Assembly: GCA_963746265.1 (NCBI GenBank)
Contig: CAVVAM010000002.1
Location: forward strand, 248,001 to 312,000
Source of the DNA: Ilumatobacter sp963746265
GTDB lineage: Bacteria > Actinomycetota > Acidimicrobiia > Acidimicrobiales > Ilumatobacteraceae
Reading direction: 5' to 3'
Length of the DNA: 64,000 bases
Shown: piece after piece, positions 25,337 through 32,825 of the stretch
How the letters are laid out: each line of letters begins with the position of its first letter
How positions within the stretch are numbered: position 1 is the stretch's first letter
The notes under the pieces: model-generated
Told to the model about the DNA's origin: nothing
The model's input: the letters and a program-made list of their open reading frames with translations, nothing else
The model's database searches: none
Made by a program: the position numbers and the translations under genes

Positions 25337-27106
25337 TCACCGGCCGTCGACCACCCCCGACAGGAACTCGACGGTCCGTCGGTACTCGTCGCGTCGGTTG
25401 GCCGGGTTGCGCAAGCCGTGTCCCTCGTCCCGATACACGACGAGCTCGACGTCGCCTCCGGCGGCTCGGATGACGTCGACGAGCTCGACCGTCGACGACA
25501 GCGGGACCACCGGATCGGCGTCCCCGTGCATCACGAGTAGGGGTGAGGTGATCTCGTGCGCGACGGCGATCGGGGATCGGGCGCGCAGTGTCGCGGCATC
25601 GTCGGGTGGGCCGGCGAGGGTCGCTGCGTAATGCGCTTCGAAACGGTGACTCGCCTCGGACAGGACGGAGACATCGGCGACGGGGTACAGCACCACGGCT
25701 CCGGCTGCGAGCTCGGGATACGTCGCCAGCATCCCCAGCACCGTCAGGCCGCCCGACGAACTCCCCATCAGCACGGTCCGTGCGGGTGTGCCCTCGTCGG
25801 CCGCGTGGCACGCCCGCAGGATCGCAGCCGTGTCGTCGACGTCGAGCCGGCCCCATGCGCCGCGGAGCGCTTGCTGGTAGGCGCGACCGTGACCGGTGCT
25901 CCCGCGCGGATCGGGAACGAGCACGTCCCAGCCGCGACTCCACCAGTAGGCGATGCGCGGCCGGAAGTCGACCTGCCACTGATCGGTCGGTCCGCCGTGC
26001 ACCCAGCAGATCGTTCGCCGTCCCCCGGCGTCGTACCTGCGGGCGTGGAGTACGACACCGTCCTGCTCGATCTGCAGTGTGTCCGGCTCTGGCAGATCTG
26101 CTGCCTCCCAGCCGGCAACCGGTCCGACCGCCAGGACACGACGGTCCCAGGTGGTGGTGTCGTAGCTCACGACCTGAGTGGGTGTCCGGGCACCGGTGCG
26201 CAACGCGACCAGACGATCACGCGCCCACGTCAGCTGGCCGTGTACGCCCCGCCCCACTTCTCTCACCTCTCGGGTCGCCGTGTCGACCACGCACAAGCGA
26301 CCGAAGCCCCGTTCGTTGCGGGTGAACGCCACGCGATCACCGGTGGGTGACGCGGCATACGACCGCTGACCCGTGCCCCAGGTGGGCCCGGCGTGTTCGA
26401 ACGGCTCATCGACGAGCGGTTCGTCACCGAGCCACAGGTTGAGCCACCCGGTGTCGTCACGGACACTCAGGCCCCTGCCGTCCGGATGGTGACGGAGCTG
26501 CTGGATGCTCGCGGCCGGCACGTACTCCCCGTGTCGGGCCCCGTTTCGTTCGACGACGAACTCGGCCCGACTCGCGTCCCATGGCATGTCGGGCACGTTC
26601 CACGCCTGCCAGATCCAGCCACGGCCGAACGCCTCCGGCATCGGGCTCGGGTCGAACACGAAGTCGGCGGTCCCGCGATCGATCCGCCGACCGGACCCGT
26701 CGGCGATGTCCCAGACCCAGACCTCGGCCTGGTCGACCACCGCCGCGACGTGACGGCCGTCCTCCGACAGCGCGGGCGCCTCACAGCGCCGATCCTCGCC
26801 CACGTCGCTGATGCGACGGGCCGGACCTCCAGGTACGGGTTGGAGCCAGAGATCCCCGTCACCGGCCGCGTAGACCAGGCCCGAACCGTCGGGCATCCAG
26901 TCGAAGCAGCCACCAGCCAGTCCCCGTCCGGGAGCCGGACGAGGCTCGGTGGTCACGACGCGTTCGGGCCCGCCGTCGACCGGCACGACGACGACCCCCC
27001 GTTCGCTCCCCCACTGGGCGACGAACGCGACGACGGAACCGGCCGGCGAGGCCTTCGGTTCCGTCAGTTCGCGCCCTCCGACGCACATGTCGACGCTGAT
27101 CTCCAC
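25337..27106 (-). CDS. S9 family (prolyl oligopeptidase-type) peptidase
   Basis: A 589-residue serine peptidase. The N-terminal 330 residues form a beta-propeller with WD40-like sequence repeats. The C-terminal alpha/beta hydrolase has the oxyanion turn CWVHGGPTDQW, nucleophile S450 in GSSSGG, Asp in HGDADPVVP and His in DEGHGLRNP. No signal peptide is seen, so it should cleave peptides in the cytoplasm. GTG 27106 (MEISVDMCVGG) was chosen because TACGCT lies 8 nt upstream; an in-frame ATG at 27160 has no such support. Confidence 0.9.
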   Translation of the reverse strand: MEISVDMCVGGRELTEPKASPAGSVVAFVAQWGSERGVVVVPVDGGPERVVTTEPRPAPGRGLAGGCFDWMPDGSGLVYAAGDGDLWLQPVPGGPARRISDVGEDRRCEAPALSEDGRHVAAVVDQAEVWVWDIADGSGRRIDRGTADFVFDPSPMPEAFGRGWIWQAWNVPDMPWDASRAEFVVERNGARHGEYVPAASIQQLRHHPDGRGLSVRDDTGWLNLWLGDEPLVDEPFEHAGPTWGTGQRSYAASPTGDRVAFTRNERGFGRLCVVDTATREVREVGRGVHGQLTWARDRLVALRTGARTPTQVVSYDTTTWDRRVLAVGPVAGWEAADLPEPDTLQIEQDGVVLHARRYDAGGRRTICWVHGGPTDQWQVDFRPRIAYWWSRGWDVLVPDPRGSTGHGRAYQQALRGAWGRLDVDDTAAILRACHAADEGTPARTVLMGSSSGGLTVLGMLATYPELAAGAVVLYPVADVSVLSEASHRFEAHYAATLAGPPDDAATLRARSPIAVAHEITSPLLVMHGDADPVVPLSSTVELVDVIRAAGGDVELVVYRDEGHGLRNPANRRDEYRRTVEFLSGVVDGR

Positions 27107-27114
27107 GGGGCCGA

Positions 27115-27120
27115 AGCGTA
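27115..27120 (-). promoter_or_regulatory. -10 box TACGCT, leaderless layout
   Basis: Ends 8 nt before GTG 27106 and decides the start of the S9 peptidase gene. Confidence 0.5.
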
Positions 27121-27155
27121 GGCGTCGACCGCCCTCGCGAAACTCCGTTGACTCG

Positions 27156-27177
27156 ACCATCGCGGATTCGCGATGGT
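27156..27177. promoter_or_regulatory. perfect 9-bp inverted repeat, 4-nt loop
   Basis: ACCATCGCG and CGCGATGGT flank GATT in the divergent gap between the S9 peptidase gene and the short ORF at 27213. It could be an operator for either gene or a hairpin in the leader of the short ORF, about 36 nt before its ATG. There is no U tract, so a terminator is less likely. Confidence 0.5.
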
Positions 27178-27212
27178 GATGGCCCGAGACGAACCGAAAG
27201 GAGGACACACCG

Positions 27213-27326
27213 ATGATCACGACGCCCGACACCATCAGGCTCGAGTTCACGATCGGCCGCTGCGGTCTCACCGCACCGATGTCGGCTGTGTCCCCGCGGT
27301 GCGGCCTCGACCCGAACCAGGGCTGA
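27213..27326 (+). CDS. 37-residue peptide with strong ribosome site
   Basis: Opens MITTPDTIRLEFTIGRCGL and ends CGLDPNQG, with two cysteines 13 residues apart. AAAGGAGG lies 8 nt before the ATG, the strongest Shine-Dalgarno in the window, which is the main reason to call it a gene. I see no membrane segment or known family. It may be a free peptide or a leader peptide for what follows. Confidence 0.5.
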   Translation: MITTPDTIRLEFTIGRCGLTAPMSAVSPRCGLDPNQG

Positions 27327-27485
27327 GAGGCTCGGTGCACGGCACCGGTACACCACGTCGATTCCGATGGACTCGTCGGACAGGTCCGCGCCGGACGCAT
27401 CGCGACACTCGATCCGATCTCCTCCTGACGCGCCCGCGCACGGGCGAACGCTCCCACCAGCAACCAACACAGAAAGGGAACGAGC

Positions 27486-27641
27486 ATGTTCCACGACAGC
27501 CATCCAGACGTGCTGCGACGACTGGCGGAAGACCGCCACGAGTCACTCCGACGGGTCGCCGGCGCCAGCCGGCTGCGTCGTCAGGCGCGCCAGGCGCGCT
27601 CGGGCCACCGGGCGCGGCGCCGTGCCGGACCCGACCGGTAG
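27486..27641 (+). CDS. 51-residue very basic small protein
   Basis: Starts MFHDSHPDVLRRLAEDRHES and continues as an Arg-rich helix (RRVAGASRLRRQARQARSG). AAAGGGAA lies 5 nt upstream of the ATG. The charge suggests nucleic acid or membrane-surface contact, but no function can be assigned. It stands 46 nt before glpX. The 159 nt between the two short ORFs show no other feature. Confidence 0.55.
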   Translation: MFHDSHPDVLRRLAEDRHESLRRVAGASRLRRQARQARSGHRARRRAGPDR

Positions 27642-27661
27642 CACCCACGAATTCGGACCCG

Positions 27662-27693
27662 GGGCATGTCGCCGCTACGGTGGCGACATGCCC
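27662..27693. promoter_or_regulatory. 12-bp perfect inverted repeat over glpX promoter and start codon
   Basis: GGGCATGTCGCC (27662-27673) and GGCGACATGCCC (27682-27693) are separated by 8 nt. The spacer contains the TACGGT box, and the right arm contains the glpX ATG at 27688. A protein bound here would block transcription and translation start together, so this is a good operator candidate. An RNA hairpin is not available to a leaderless message. Confidence 0.6.
27676..27681 (+). promoter_or_regulatory. -10 box TACGGT, leaderless layout
   Basis: Ends 6 nt before the glpX ATG and lies in the spacer of the inverted repeat. Confidence 0.55.
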
Positions 27694-28686
27694 AGTCCGG
27701 CGGCCCAGCGTCCCGACCGCAACCTCGCCATGGAGTTGGTGCGTGTCACCGAATCCGCCGCTCTTGCGTCGGCCCGGTGGGTCGGGCGCGCCAACAAGGA
27801 AGGGGCCGACGGTGCTGCGGTCGACGCAATGCGTCTCAGCCTCTCCAGCGTGCAGATGGACGGCGTGGTCGTCATCGGCGAAGGCGAGAAGGACGAGGCG
27901 CCGATGCTGTACAACGGCGAACACGTCGGTGACGGTCAGGATCCGAAGGTCGATGTCGCCGTCGACCCGATCGACGGTACGACACTCACGGCCAAGGGGC
28001 TCAACAACGCGCTCTCGGTGATCGCCGTCAGCGAACGGGGCAGCATGCTCGACCCCGGCCCCTCCTTCTACATGGAGAAGATCGCCGTCGGTCCCGATTC
28101 GGTGGGCTCGATCGACATCACGGCGAGCGCCACCCAGAACCTGCGCTGGATCGCGAAGTCCAAGCAGGAGAGCGTGCGTGACCTGACGGCGATCATCCTC
28201 GACCGGCCGCGGCATGCCGAGCTGATCGAGGAGGTGCGCGCCAGCGGTGCCCGCATCCGTCTGATCAACGATGGCGACGTCTACGGCGCGATCGCCAGCG
28301 CTTGGCCCGAAGCGGGTGTCGACGTGCTGCTCGGCGTCGGCGGCACGCCCGAGGGGGTCATCAGCGCCGCCGCGCTCAAGTCGATGGGCGGTGAGATGCA
28401 GTGCCGATTCTGCCCGCAGTCGGACGAGGAGCGGACAGCGATGCTCGACGCCGGGTACGACCTCGACCGTGTGTTCGACCAGGACGACCTGGTGCAGGGC
28501 GACAACTGCTTCTTCGCGGCGACCGGGCTGACCGACGGTCAGCTCCTGCGCGGCGTGCGGTTCGACCACCGGGGCGCCCGGACGCAGAGCCTCGTGATGC
28601 GGTCGCGCAGCGGCACCGTGCGCTTCATCGACGCCCGTCACCGAGTTCGCAAGCTGCAAGAGTTCAGCGCCATCGACTACACCTGA
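27688..28686 (+). CDS. glpX: class II fructose-1,6-bisphosphatase
   Basis: A 332-residue GlpX that dephosphorylates fructose-1,6-bisphosphate for gluconeogenesis. Metal and substrate motifs are in order: IGEGEKDEAPML (near 70), DPIDGTTLTAKG (about 92-103), DGDV and GGTPEGVISAAALKS (about 215-230). Length is as in the family and there is no signal peptide. It starts directly after the promoter and operator-like repeat. Confidence 0.97.
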   Translation: MPSPAAQRPDRNLAMELVRVTESAALASARWVGRANKEGADGAAVDAMRLSLSSVQMDGVVVIGEGEKDEAPMLYNGEHVGDGQDPKVDVAVDPIDGTTLTAKGLNNALSVIAVSERGSMLDPGPSFYMEKIAVGPDSVGSIDITASATQNLRWIAKSKQESVRDLTAIILDRPRHAELIEEVRASGARIRLINDGDVYGAIASAWPEAGVDVLLGVGGTPEGVISAAALKSMGGEMQCRFCPQSDEERTAMLDAGYDLDRVFDQDDLVQGDNCFFAATGLTDGQLLRGVRFDHRGARTQSLVMRSRSGTVRFIDARHRVRKLQEFSAIDYT

Positions 28687-28694
28687 CCAGGTGC

Positions 28695-29161
28695 GTGGCC
28701 TCGGTCCAGAGCGCAGCGGTCCGTCCCGATCGCGTCGTCACCATCGATGTCGTGCCGGCGTGCCTCGCGGAGGCGGCGGAGCAGGGCACCGAGATCGTCG
28801 CCTCTCCCGAGACGTTCGTGCGCGGTGACCCAGTCTGGACCGACTGCCCCACCCCTCGTACTTCGACCATCCGGCGCAGCAGGCCGCGTATTCGCAGTAC
28901 GTCGGCGCCGCCCTCGACACCGGCCGTGGCGATCTCGGTCCGGCCGTGTCGGCGTGCCGGGACCTCGGCGTCGCCGAACTCTTCGGGTCGCGGGCCTCGG
29001 TCGACTGCTCGCCGGTCGCGATCGATGCCGAACGAGGCATCGTGAACGTGCACCGCAAGCTCGAGCCCACCCACCACTTCGCGCCCACCGGCCGCGCCGA
29101 CACGTCCGATCTGTCGATCGATCGCCGGCGCCCGGCGACCGCCACGTTCGACCACGGCTGA
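28695..29161 (+). pseudogene. nitrilase (carbon-nitrogen hydrolase) remnant
   Basis: Reading from GTG 28695 gives VASVQSAAVRPDRVV and ACLAEAAEQGTEIVASPETF, which match the start of a nitrilase including the catalytic Glu (PETF). Near 28850 the match moves to another frame: YFDHPAQQAAYSQYVG, then GIVNVHRKLEPTHH with the catalytic Lys. The matching sequence fades after TSDLS and the frame stops at 29161, before the expected active-site Cys and C-terminal half. A frameshift plus 3' deletion makes it non-functional. The remnant lies directly after glpX. Confidence 0.7.
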
Positions 29162-29164
29162 CCG

Positions 29165-29674
29165 TCAGCGGCACAGAGCAGCGACCATGGCTGCAGTCGA
29201 CCGGTCGTCGAACGTGCAGAACACGATCCGCGACGGAAGGTCGTGCCGGTCGACCCAGCTCCTGATCTCCGCAACGGCGATGTCGGCCGCCGGCTCGATC
29301 GGAAACCCGTAGACGCCCGTGCTGATCCCGGGGAACGCGATCGAATCGGCACCGACACGTTCGGCCTCTTCGAGGCTGCGGCGGTAGCAGTCGGCGAGCA
29401 GCTCGGACTCGCCGGAGTCGCCGCCGCGCCACACCGGGCCGACGGTGTGGATGACCCATCGGGCGCGCAGTCGGTGTCCGCCGGTGATCCGGGCGTCACC
29501 CGTCGGGCACCCGCCGAGCAGACGACACTCGGCGAGCAGTCCCGGGCCGGCGACACGATGGATCGCCCCGTCGACGCCGCCTCCGCCGAGCAGCGTCGGG
29601 TTCGCAGCGTTGACGATCGCGTCGACGTCGAGCGCCGTGATGTCGCACTGCACCCATTCGATCCGGTCAGGCAC
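29165..29674 (-). CDS. macro domain protein, ADP-ribose/O-acetyl-ADP-ribose hydrolase type
   Basis: A 169-residue macro domain. Near the N terminus, CDITALDVDAIVNAANPTLLGGGGVDGAI is the ADP-ribose pocket with the catalytic Asn/Asp region, and GISTGVYGFPIEPAA is the second binding loop. MacroD-type enzymes remove acetyl or ADP-ribose groups. It overlaps the upstream SDR gene by 8 nt and starts with GTG, so it is co-transcribed with that gene. Confidence 0.92.
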   Translation of the reverse strand: MPDRIEWVQCDITALDVDAIVNAANPTLLGGGGVDGAIHRVAGPGLLAECRLLGGCPTGDARITGGHRLRARWVIHTVGPVWRGGDSGESELLADCYRRSLEEAERVGADSIAFPGISTGVYGFPIEPAADIAVAEIRSWVDRHDLPSRIVFCTFDDRSTAAMVAALCR

Positions 29675-30443
29675 GCTGGAGCATCGACGACATCCGCCGC
29701 TTGAGCCAACGCGGCGTCACGTTCGACGCCGCCGTCATCACCTTGTACTGCGCGCCCGGCACCGCCAGCGTGCGGTTCGAGATCACCGAGGACAACCCTT
29801 CGTCCACCACCTGATCGGGGCTGGTCCAGGCGATGGAGGGGAACGAGTCGGCATACTGCTCGGCGTTGCTGACGCTCTGGAACTCGGTCTTGGTCAGCCC
29901 CGGACACAGTGCTGTGACGTTCACACCGTGCGCCTTGACCTCTTCGTGCAAGCTCTCGCTGAAGCTGGTGACGAACGCCTTGGTGGCTGCGTAGACCGCC
30001 AGACCGGGCGCCGGCTGAAAGCTCGCCACGCTCGACACGTTCAGCAGCCATCCACGGCCCCTCGGCACCATGGCCGCCACTGCGGCCTGGCTGAGTCTGG
30101 TGAGCGCCGCCACGTTCAGCTCGATCTCGTCGGCGAGTCGATCGGCGTCGAGCTCGTGGACGAGACCATTGGTGCCGAAGCCCGCGTTGTTGACGACGAG
30201 GTCGACCGGATGTGCGTGGTCCGAGATGCGGGCGACAACCGCACGTTGGCCCTTCATCGTGAGCAGATCGGCGGTCAGCACCTCGACCCCGTCGAACTCA
30301 TCGGCGATCGCCTCGAGCCGATCGGAGCGGCGGGCCACCACGACGGTCGGCACACCGGCGGCGGCGAGTCGGCGGGCGAGCACCTCTCCGATGCCCGACG
30401 ACGCACCGGTGACGAGAGCTGACGAGAACGGATAGTCGGTCAT
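29667..30443 (-). CDS. short-chain dehydrogenase/reductase
   Basis: A 258-residue SDR with the NADP-type cofactor loop TGASSGIGEVLARRL, RRSDRLEA after the second strand, NNAGFGTNG, and the S-Y-K set in NVSSVASFQPAPGLAVYAATKAF. The FPSIAWTSPDQVVDEGL tail is seen in the SDR subgroup often called YdfG/DltE-like. The substrate is unknown. ATG 30443 has TACCGT 6 nt upstream. Confidence 0.9.
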   Translation of the reverse strand: MTDYPFSSALVTGASSGIGEVLARRLAAAGVPTVVVARRSDRLEAIADEFDGVEVLTADLLTMKGQRAVVARISDHAHPVDLVVNNAGFGTNGLVHELDADRLADEIELNVAALTRLSQAAVAAMVPRGRGWLLNVSSVASFQPAPGLAVYAATKAFVTSFSESLHEEVKAHGVNVTALCPGLTKTEFQSVSNAEQYADSFPSIAWTSPDQVVDEGLSSVISNRTLAVPGAQYKVMTAASNVTPRWLKRRMSSMLQRA

Positions 30444-30449
30444 GTGCGC

Positions 30450-30455
30450 ACGGTA
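30450..30455 (-). promoter_or_regulatory. -10 box TACCGT, leaderless layout
   Basis: Ends 6 nt before ATG 30443; it would drive the SDR-macro pair. Confidence 0.5.
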
Positions 30456-30591
30456 CCGCGCCGGTGCCGCGTCGGGCCACGGCGTACTCGGTTGGTGCGG
30501 CGCCCTGATCGGTGCCCATCGGTGACGCGAGCGCACGGGCTGCCGGCGGCGCGCATTCAAGCAATCGTCACCGCGCCCCGATGAAGCGGAG

Positions 30592-30954
30592 ATGTCATTC
30601 GACCACCTCGCGCCCGCGACCTCCGAGGACGAGGCTGCCGACCTCGTGGTCCGCCGCGGGCGGAACGTAGGCGGGACGTGGATCGTCGCGTCCGTGGTTC
30701 TGCTCGGGCTGTGTCTCGTCGCCTCACGAATCACGCAGGCGCTGCTGTCGCTGGCCGCCTCGGTTGTGCTCCTGGCGATCGGATTGCGCGTGCGGGCGCG
30801 ATATTGGAGGTCGGCACGACGCCAACTCGGCGATGCGACCGTGCAGCGCGCACGGTGGCGCAGCGCCGCAAACGGTCGTGGCTCGGCCGACCGGATCATG
30901 ATCGCAGTCGGGCTCTTGATGGTGCTGCTGGCCTTCCAGGCCTGGCGGAGCTAG
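30592..30954 (+). CDS. small membrane protein of unknown function
   Basis: A 120-residue protein with two hydrophobic helices between about residues 28 and 65 and a third at the C terminus (IMIAVGLLMVLLAFQAW). Arg-rich cytoplasmic segments lie between them. No family is recognised. It is convergent to atpC, with only 16 nt between the stops. AGCGGAG directly before the ATG is a poor ribosome site. Confidence 0.65.
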   Translation: MSFDHLAPATSEDEAADLVVRRGRNVGGTWIVASVVLLGLCLVASRITQALLSLAASVVLLAIGLRVRARYWRSARRQLGDATVQRARWRSAANGRGSADRIMIAVGLLMVLLAFQAWRS

Positions 30955-30970
30955 CGGGATTCCTCCGGAT

Positions 30971-31372
30971 TCACGCGCTGACCCGGGCCGCATTCAAGCG
31001 AGCCTGCGCCCGCCGCAGGTCGGCCGCGGCGTTGGAGTCCTGTTCACGTTGGAGTGCTTCGGAGGCTCGCTCCTTGGCGGCCCGGGCGCGCTCGACGTCA
31101 ATCTGCGAACCCAGTTCGGCCGAGTCACTGAGGATCGACACCTTGTTGTTGCTGACCTCGACGAATCCGCCGTGGACGGCGATGTCCTCGACGTCGCCGT
31201 TCTCCAGATAGACGCGTGTGTGGCACTCCTGCAGTGCCCCGAGGAACGCTGCGTGACCCGGCTGGAAGGCGATCTCGCCGCCACCGAGGGTGCGCGTGAT
31301 GACCATCGTCGCGTCACCCGAGTACAACACCGACTCGGGAGAAACCACCTCGACTGCCATCAGGTTCGCCAT
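30971..31372 (-). CDS. atpC: ATP synthase epsilon subunit
   Basis: A 133-residue F1 epsilon subunit, part of the central stalk and an inhibitor of ATP hydrolysis. The N-terminal beta domain (VEVVSPESVLYSGDA, EIAFQPGHAAFLGAL) is followed by a helical hairpin rich in Arg and Ala (RARAAKERASEAL). The ATG follows the atpD stop as TGAgATG, a coupling arrangement. It is the last gene of the operon. Confidence 0.96.
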   Translation of the reverse strand: MANLMAVEVVSPESVLYSGDATMVITRTLGGGEIAFQPGHAAFLGALQECHTRVYLENGDVEDIAVHGGFVEVSNNKVSILSDSAELGSQIDVERARAAKERASEALQREQDSNAAADLRRAQARLNAARVSA

Positions 31373-31373
31373 C

Positions 31374-32810
31374 TCAGCTCTCCTGGAGCGCCTTCGCCTT
31401 GGCGAGGACTTGCTCGACGCCGCCCACGTTGAGGAACGCCTGCTCGGGCACGTCGTCGAGTTCACCCTTCAGGATCGCGTCGAAGCTCTCCACGGTCTCC
31501 TCGACCGGCACGAACTCGCCTTCGAGGCCGGTGAACACCTTCGCGACGAAGAACGGCTGCGACAGGAACCGCTGGATCTTGCGGGCCCGGTTGACGGTGA
31601 GGCGGTCCTCGTCCGACAACTCGTCGAGACCGAGGATCGCAATGATGTCCTGCAGCTCCTTGTAGCGCTGGAGGTTCTCCTGCACACGGCGGGCCACGTT
31701 GTAGTGGTGTTCGCCGACGACTTCGGGGCTGAGGATCGTCGACGTCGACGCCAGCGGGTCGACCGCCGGGTAGATCCCGAGCGCGGCCACCTGGCGGGAG
31801 AGCTCGGTCGTGGCGTCGAGGTGGGTGAACGTGGTGAACGGTGCCGGGTCGGTGTAGTCGTCGGCCGGCACGTACACGGCCTGCAGCGAGGTGATCGAAC
31901 GACCGCGCGTGGACGTGATCCGCTCCTGGAGCTGCCCCATCTCGTCAGCGAGCGTCGGCTGGTAGCCGACCGCCGACGGCATGCGGCCGAGGAGGGTCGA
32001 CACCTCGGAGCCGGCCTGCACGAAGCGGAAGATGTTGTCGACGAACAGCAGCACGTCCTGGCCGGCGACATCACGGAAGTACTCCGCCATCGTCAGTGCC
32101 GACAACGCGACGCGGAGACGCACACCCGGCGGTTCGTCCATCTGACCGAAGACGAGCGCTGCCTTCTCGTACACCTCGGATTCGATCATCTCGAGACGTA
32201 GGTCGGTGCCCTCGCGGGTTCGTTCGCCGACGCCGGCGAACACCGACACACCGCCGTGCTGCGATGCCACGCGGTTGATCATCTCGGTGATGAGCACGGT
32301 CTTGCCGACGCCGGCACCGCCGAACAGGCCGATCTTGCCACCGGCGACGTACGGCGTGAGCAGGTCGATCACCTTGATGCCGGTCGGGAACAGGCGGGCC
32401 GATGGCTCGAGGGCATCGAAGTCGGGGGCCGGGCGGTGGATGTCCCAGCGCTCGGCCTGATCGAGGCCCTCGGGCTGGTGATCGAGCGCCTCGCCCCAGA
32501 CGTTCCAGACGTTGCCGAGCACGATGTCGCCGACCGGCACCTGGATGCCGTGGCCGAGGTTCTTCACCGCAGTGCCCCGCTTGAGACCATCGGTCGGCTT
32601 CAGGCAGACCGCACGGATGCGGCCGTGACCGAGCTGCTGAGCGACCTCGGCGAGGATCGTGATGGTCTCACCGTCGACCTCGACCTCGAACTCGACGGCC
32701 GAATTCAGTTCCGGCAGCGCGTGCGGCGGGAATTCGACGTCGATCACGGGGCCGGCGATGCCGACGACGCGACCGTCCTTCAGGCCCGTTGATGGTTCTG
32801 TCATGGTCAT
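31374..32810 (-). CDS. atpD: ATP synthase beta subunit
   Basis: A 478-residue catalytic F1 subunit. Walker A is GGAGVGKTVLI, the catalytic Glu lies in GVGERTREG, Walker B ends in VLLFVDNIFRF, and the DELSEED-like segment reads DELSDEDR. GAGGAG lies 11 nt before ATG 32810; the second ATG two codons on is also possible. Length is normal. Confidence 0.98.
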   Translation of the reverse strand: MTMTEPSTGLKDGRVVGIAGPVIDVEFPPHALPELNSAVEFEVEVDGETITILAEVAQQLGHGRIRAVCLKPTDGLKRGTAVKNLGHGIQVPVGDIVLGNVWNVWGEALDHQPEGLDQAERWDIHRPAPDFDALEPSARLFPTGIKVIDLLTPYVAGGKIGLFGGAGVGKTVLITEMINRVASQHGGVSVFAGVGERTREGTDLRLEMIESEVYEKAALVFGQMDEPPGVRLRVALSALTMAEYFRDVAGQDVLLFVDNIFRFVQAGSEVSTLLGRMPSAVGYQPTLADEMGQLQERITSTRGRSITSLQAVYVPADDYTDPAPFTTFTHLDATTELSRQVAALGIYPAVDPLASTSTILSPEVVGEHHYNVARRVQENLQRYKELQDIIAILGLDELSDEDRLTVNRARKIQRFLSQPFFVAKVFTGLEGEFVPVEETVESFDAILKGELDDVPEQAFLNVGGVEQVLAKAKALQES

Positions 32811-32825
32811 GGCGTGTGAGTCTCC

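Noticed and set aside
27107..27160. Start of the first S9 peptidase at ATG 27160
   Set aside because: No SD or TANNNT box there; the 18 extra residues run over the TACGCT box that serves GTG 27106.
27156..27177. Palindrome considered as an intrinsic terminator
   Set aside because: No U tract on either side and it lies between divergent starts, so an operator or leader role is more likely.
29667..30899. Longer reading of the second SDR gene, with an upstream start at 30899
   Set aside because: The added 152 residues are Arg/Ser-rich noise, and TACCGT sits 6 nt before ATG 30443.
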